In this document: positions 61,538 through 64,000 of the stretch, one piece after another | How positions within the stretch are numbered: position 1 is the stretch's first letter | Layout: each line of letters opens with the position of its first letter | Assembly (NCBI GenBank): GCA_947258385.1 | Contig: CAMYII010000049.1 | Span: 18,062-82,061 of the forward strand | Length of the DNA stretch: 64,000 bases | Direction of reading: 5' to 3' | Origin: Acidiferrobacterales bacterium | GTDB taxonomy: Bacteria > Pseudomonadota > Gammaproteobacteria > Acidiferrobacterales > SZUA-150 | Notes under the pieces: model-generated | The model's input: the letters and a program-made list of their open reading frames with translations, nothing else | Told to the model about the DNA's origin: nothing | Database searches by the model: none | Made by a program: the position numbers and the translations under genes

Positions 61538-63061
61538 CTAATCCGTTGGACCCGCTTGCTGGCGTTTCTTGGGTCTTTGTGCCCGGTTTATCAGGTATCG
61601 CGTCAACAGCGCGACCGGGCGCCCGGTCGCGCCTTTCTCTTTTCCTCGTTTCCACGCCGTGCCGGCGATGTCCAGGTGCGCCCATTTGAATTTCTTGGCG
61701 TAGCGTGAGAGGAAACAGGCTGCGGTGATTGTGCCGGCTTCACGTCCGCCGACATTGGCCATATCCGCGAAATTGGTGTCGAGCTGCTCCTGATAATCGC
61801 TCCACAAGGGTAGCTGCCAGGCGCGGTCATGGGCCTCCCTGCCCGCCTTCAGCAGCTCGCTGACCACCGTCTCGTCGTTGCCCAGTAAGCCGCTTGCGTG
61901 CGCGCCCAGGGCGACGACGCAAGCGCCGGTAAGCGTGGCAACGTCAATCACCGCCTCAGGATTGAAACGCTCGGTATAGGTCAGGGCGTCGCAGAGGATC
62001 AAGCGGCCTTCGGCGTCGGTGTTAAGAATCTCGATCGTCTGGCCCGACATGCTGGTGACGACATCACCCGGCTTGTTGGCGTTGCCGTCGGGCAGGTTCT
62101 CTGAGCTCGGGATGACACCGATCACGTGCAGTGGAAGTTTCAGCTCGGCGATCGCTTTTAGGGCACCCAACACGCTCGCGCCGCCGCACATATCGTACTT
62201 CATTTCATCCATAGCCTCGGCGGGTTTCAGGGAAATGCCGCCGGCATCGAACGTCAGGCCTTTGCCAACCAGCACCGTCGGCGCTTCGTCCTTTCGGCCC
62301 CCGGCGTACTCCATGATGATGAATTTGGCCGGCTGGCGGCTGCCGCGGGCGACGGACAGCAGTGCGCCCATGCCGAGCGCCTGCATGTCCGCTGCTTCCA
62401 GCACCGTGGTTTTGATCGGGGCTTGATCCTGAAGCGCAAGCGCCTGCTCGGCCAGGTAGCTTGGGGTGCAGATATTTCCGGGGAGGTTTCCGAGGTCCTT
62501 GGCCAGCGCCACGCCGGCACTGACGGCCCTGCCTTCTTCAACGGCGGTCTGCCCGGCGGCAACATCGTTGCGCCCGGGAACCATCAGGATCACCTTGCCC
62601 AGCGGGTTCCGCTCATCGGAGGCCTGGCTCTTCAACTGCTCGAAACGGTACAGGGTCTCGGCGGTCGTCTCCACCGCCAGTCGCACTTTCCACGCGACGT
62701 CCCGCCCCTTGACCTCCAGCTCGGGGAGGTAGCTGGTCATGTCCGTGGCACCTGTGTCATTGAGCAACCGAGTGGCCGCGGCCGTCGCTTTGCGATAGTT
62801 GTTCTCATCGAACTCGGTTTCCTTGCCGCAGCCGACGAGCAGCACGCGTTCGCAGGGCATATCGGGAACACTATGCAGCAGCAGCGTCTGGCCGAGCTTG
62901 CCCTGCATATCACCGCGGCGCAGGATCTTGTCCAATGCGCCTTCGGAGATCTGATCAATGCGCTCGGCTGCGGGTGACAGCTTGCCTGATTCGAACACGC
63001 CGGCCACCACGCAGGCGCTGCGCTGTGTCTCGGGTGCTCCGCTTCCTACCAGGAATTCCAT
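61538..63061 (-). CDS. pepA: Leucyl aminopeptidase PepA
   Basis: A 507-residue M17 aminopeptidase. Zinc and catalytic residues lie in VGKGLTFDAGGISLKP and the signature NTDAEGRLILCDAL; the N-terminal macro-like domain is complete. Besides peptide cleavage, PepA binds DNA in enterobacteria. Divergent from lptF over 198 bases, as is standard. Confidence 0.96.
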   Translation of the reverse strand: MEFLVGSGAPETQRSACVVAGVFESGKLSPAAERIDQISEGALDKILRRGDMQGKLGQTLLLHSVPDMPCERVLLVGCGKETEFDENNYRKATAAATRLLNDTGATDMTSYLPELEVKGRDVAWKVRLAVETTAETLYRFEQLKSQASDERNPLGKVILMVPGRNDVAAGQTAVEEGRAVSAGVALAKDLGNLPGNICTPSYLAEQALALQDQAPIKTTVLEAADMQALGMGALLSVARGSRQPAKFIIMEYAGGRKDEAPTVLVGKGLTFDAGGISLKPAEAMDEMKYDMCGGASVLGALKAIAELKLPLHVIGVIPSSENLPDGNANKPGDVVTSMSGQTIEILNTDAEGRLILCDALTYTERFNPEAVIDVATLTGACVVALGAHASGLLGNDETVVSELLKAGREAHDRAWQLPLWSDYQEQLDTNFADMANVGGREAGTITAACFLSRYAKKFKWAHLDIAGTAWKRGKEKGATGRPVALLTRYLINRAQRPKKRQQAGPTD

Positions 63062-63259
63062 AAGTTTTGGCTGTTGGTCGCGCCGTTGCGGACGCGGGCT
63101 GTGATATAGTTTAATTCAAGCATTGGGAACGGGTTTAATGTTAAATCAAATGGTTATTAACGCCTTGCCGCGAAAATCAAAATACGATATCTCGCCCGGT
63201 CTTAAGGATTGTCCATTGTTTTCTCACCCTGTGTCAAAATTCTCTCTGTTCATCCCGGT

Positions 63260-64000
63260 ATGATCACCAACCGTGCGCTATTTCGCGAGTCGGCCCAGAC
63301 CAGCCTCGCCATCATCGCCGTGCTCACGGTGTTGATGTTGTTTTTCGGTTTGACCCAGACACTGGGATTGGCCGCCACGGGCAAGCGCGCGGCGCAAACG
63401 GTATTTCAGCTCGTTGGGCTGGAAACCATTCGCGCGCTTGATACCCTTGCGCCGCTGGCGTTTTTTTTGGGAATTCTGTTGACGGTCAGTCGCTGGTACC
63501 GGGACAGCGAAATTGCCGTGCTGTCGGCCTGTGGCATCAGTCTGGTACAGCTGTTGCGACCGGTCGTGTTGCTGGCAACATGTTTTGTTGTGCTGGGCGC
63601 CTTGAATTCCTTGTATCTGTCGCCGTTGGCGGTCCGGCACATGGACGCGATTAAACAGCAAGCGCGGCAACGTGTGACGGTTGATACAATAGAACCAGGC
63701 ATTTTCCGCGGTTCAAAAACGGGTGGGCGGGTGTTCTACGTTGAGGGTATCGATGCGCAACGCGTAACCTTCAAAGGTGTTTTTGTCAGCTCTCCTGTCA
63801 CGGTGCAAGACGGTATACCTAAAGCCGGTGTGGTGGTCGCGGCCACCGGCCGGCATATTGCCGATGAGAAAACAGGCGAGAATCTCATCGTTCTGGAAAA
63901 CGGGACTTCCTATGAAGGCGCGCCGGGCGAAGCGGATTACCGTATCATCACATTTGAAAAATACACCTTACGGCTTGAACCCCAAGAGGCCGTTGATGCG
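63260..64000 (+). CDS. lptF: LPS export permease LptF (N-terminal part, cut by window edge)
   Basis: 247 codons are in the window with no stop; the usual length is about 360. LFRESAQTSLAIIAVLTVLMLFFGLTQTLG, the helix LAPLAFFLGILLTVSRWYRDSEIAVLSACGIS, and the periplasmic beta-jellyroll beginning near residue 130 (PGIFRGSKTGGRVFYVEGID) are those of YjgP/YjgQ permeases. LptF works with LptG and LptB to extract lipopolysaccharide. lptG is expected just outside the window. Confidence 0.94.
   Translation, partial: MITNRALFRESAQTSLAIIAVLTVLMLFFGLTQTLGLAATGKRAAQTVFQLVGLETIRALDTLAPLAFFLGILLTVSRWYRDSEIAVLSACGISLVQLLRPVVLLATCFVVLGALNSLYLSPLAVRHMDAIKQQARQRVTVDTIEPGIFRGSKTGGRVFYVEGIDAQRVTFKGVFVSSPVTVQDGIPKAGVVVAATGRHIADEKTGENLIVLENGTSYEGAPGEADYRIITFEKYTLRLEPQEAVDA

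Overview
The window looks like a chromosomal segment of a GC-rich gammaproteobacterium, probably a sulfur- or metal-metabolising member of the Chromatiales/Thiohalomonadales kind. The order truA-trpF-(trpBA)-accD-folC-SPOR-cvpA-purF-metZ is a gammaproteobacterial signature. A CysB/TauE pair, a DsrC-like protein and multihaem cytochromes suggest sulfur or redox chemistry. The genus is inference only; no rRNA or tRNA gene was seen.

Region 1 (1-9.6 kb) is accessory DNA. It opens with a REP-associated tyrosine transposase framed by a 28-bp perfect inverted repeat. Then comes an array of near-identical XRE-regulator copies (2.6-6.8 kb, one intact, the others broken). Each copy carries a terminator-like hairpin in front and a long palindrome behind, and they alternate with small cargo operons: BrnT/BrnA, an addiction antitoxin with an interrupted ParE toxin, DUF4160/DUF2442 and a lipoprotein. 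Three cargos share one promoter layout (TTGAAA-N17-TTTACT). From about 7.0 to 9.3 kb the genes are separated by sequences that fold like integron attC sites; no integrase lies in the window.

Region 2 (9.6-32 kb) is mixed. It holds an AAA ATPase, cysB divergent from a TauE/SafE permease, a RAYT-type non-autonomous element, a truncated M4-protease propeptide, a DsrC homologue of the RspA kind and an ankyrin membrane protein. A periplasmic-sensor histidine kinase with its receiver follows. Next are a cytochrome relic whose three haem motifs have all lost the second cysteine, an 873-residue cytochrome with five PKD-like repeats, an octahaem cytochrome, NnrU, a TerB-like protein, an EEP-family lipoprotein, a DUF2845 pseudogene and an ACP phosphodiesterase.

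Region 3 (32-64 kb) is dense housekeeping DNA. truA, trpFBA, accD, folC, a SPOR protein, cvpA, purF, metZ and glycerate kinase form one tightly packed co-directional run with several ATGA-type overlaps; folC apparently starts at CTG. Then follow lpxH and ppiB (minus), gltX and cysS, ilvBNC, psd-pssA and leuA. leuA is preceded by a leucine-rich mini-ORF that may be an attenuation leader. The window ends with a type-4 uracil-DNA glycosylase and rimI, the minus-strand group pepA-holC-(hypothetical)-valS, and the divergent start of lptF, cut by the right edge.

Five short-repeat families recur: the XRE units, their palindromes, the RAYT termini, a GGTACATGGATGTACC-type repeat (also inserted in two XRE copies), and A/T-tailed hairpins.
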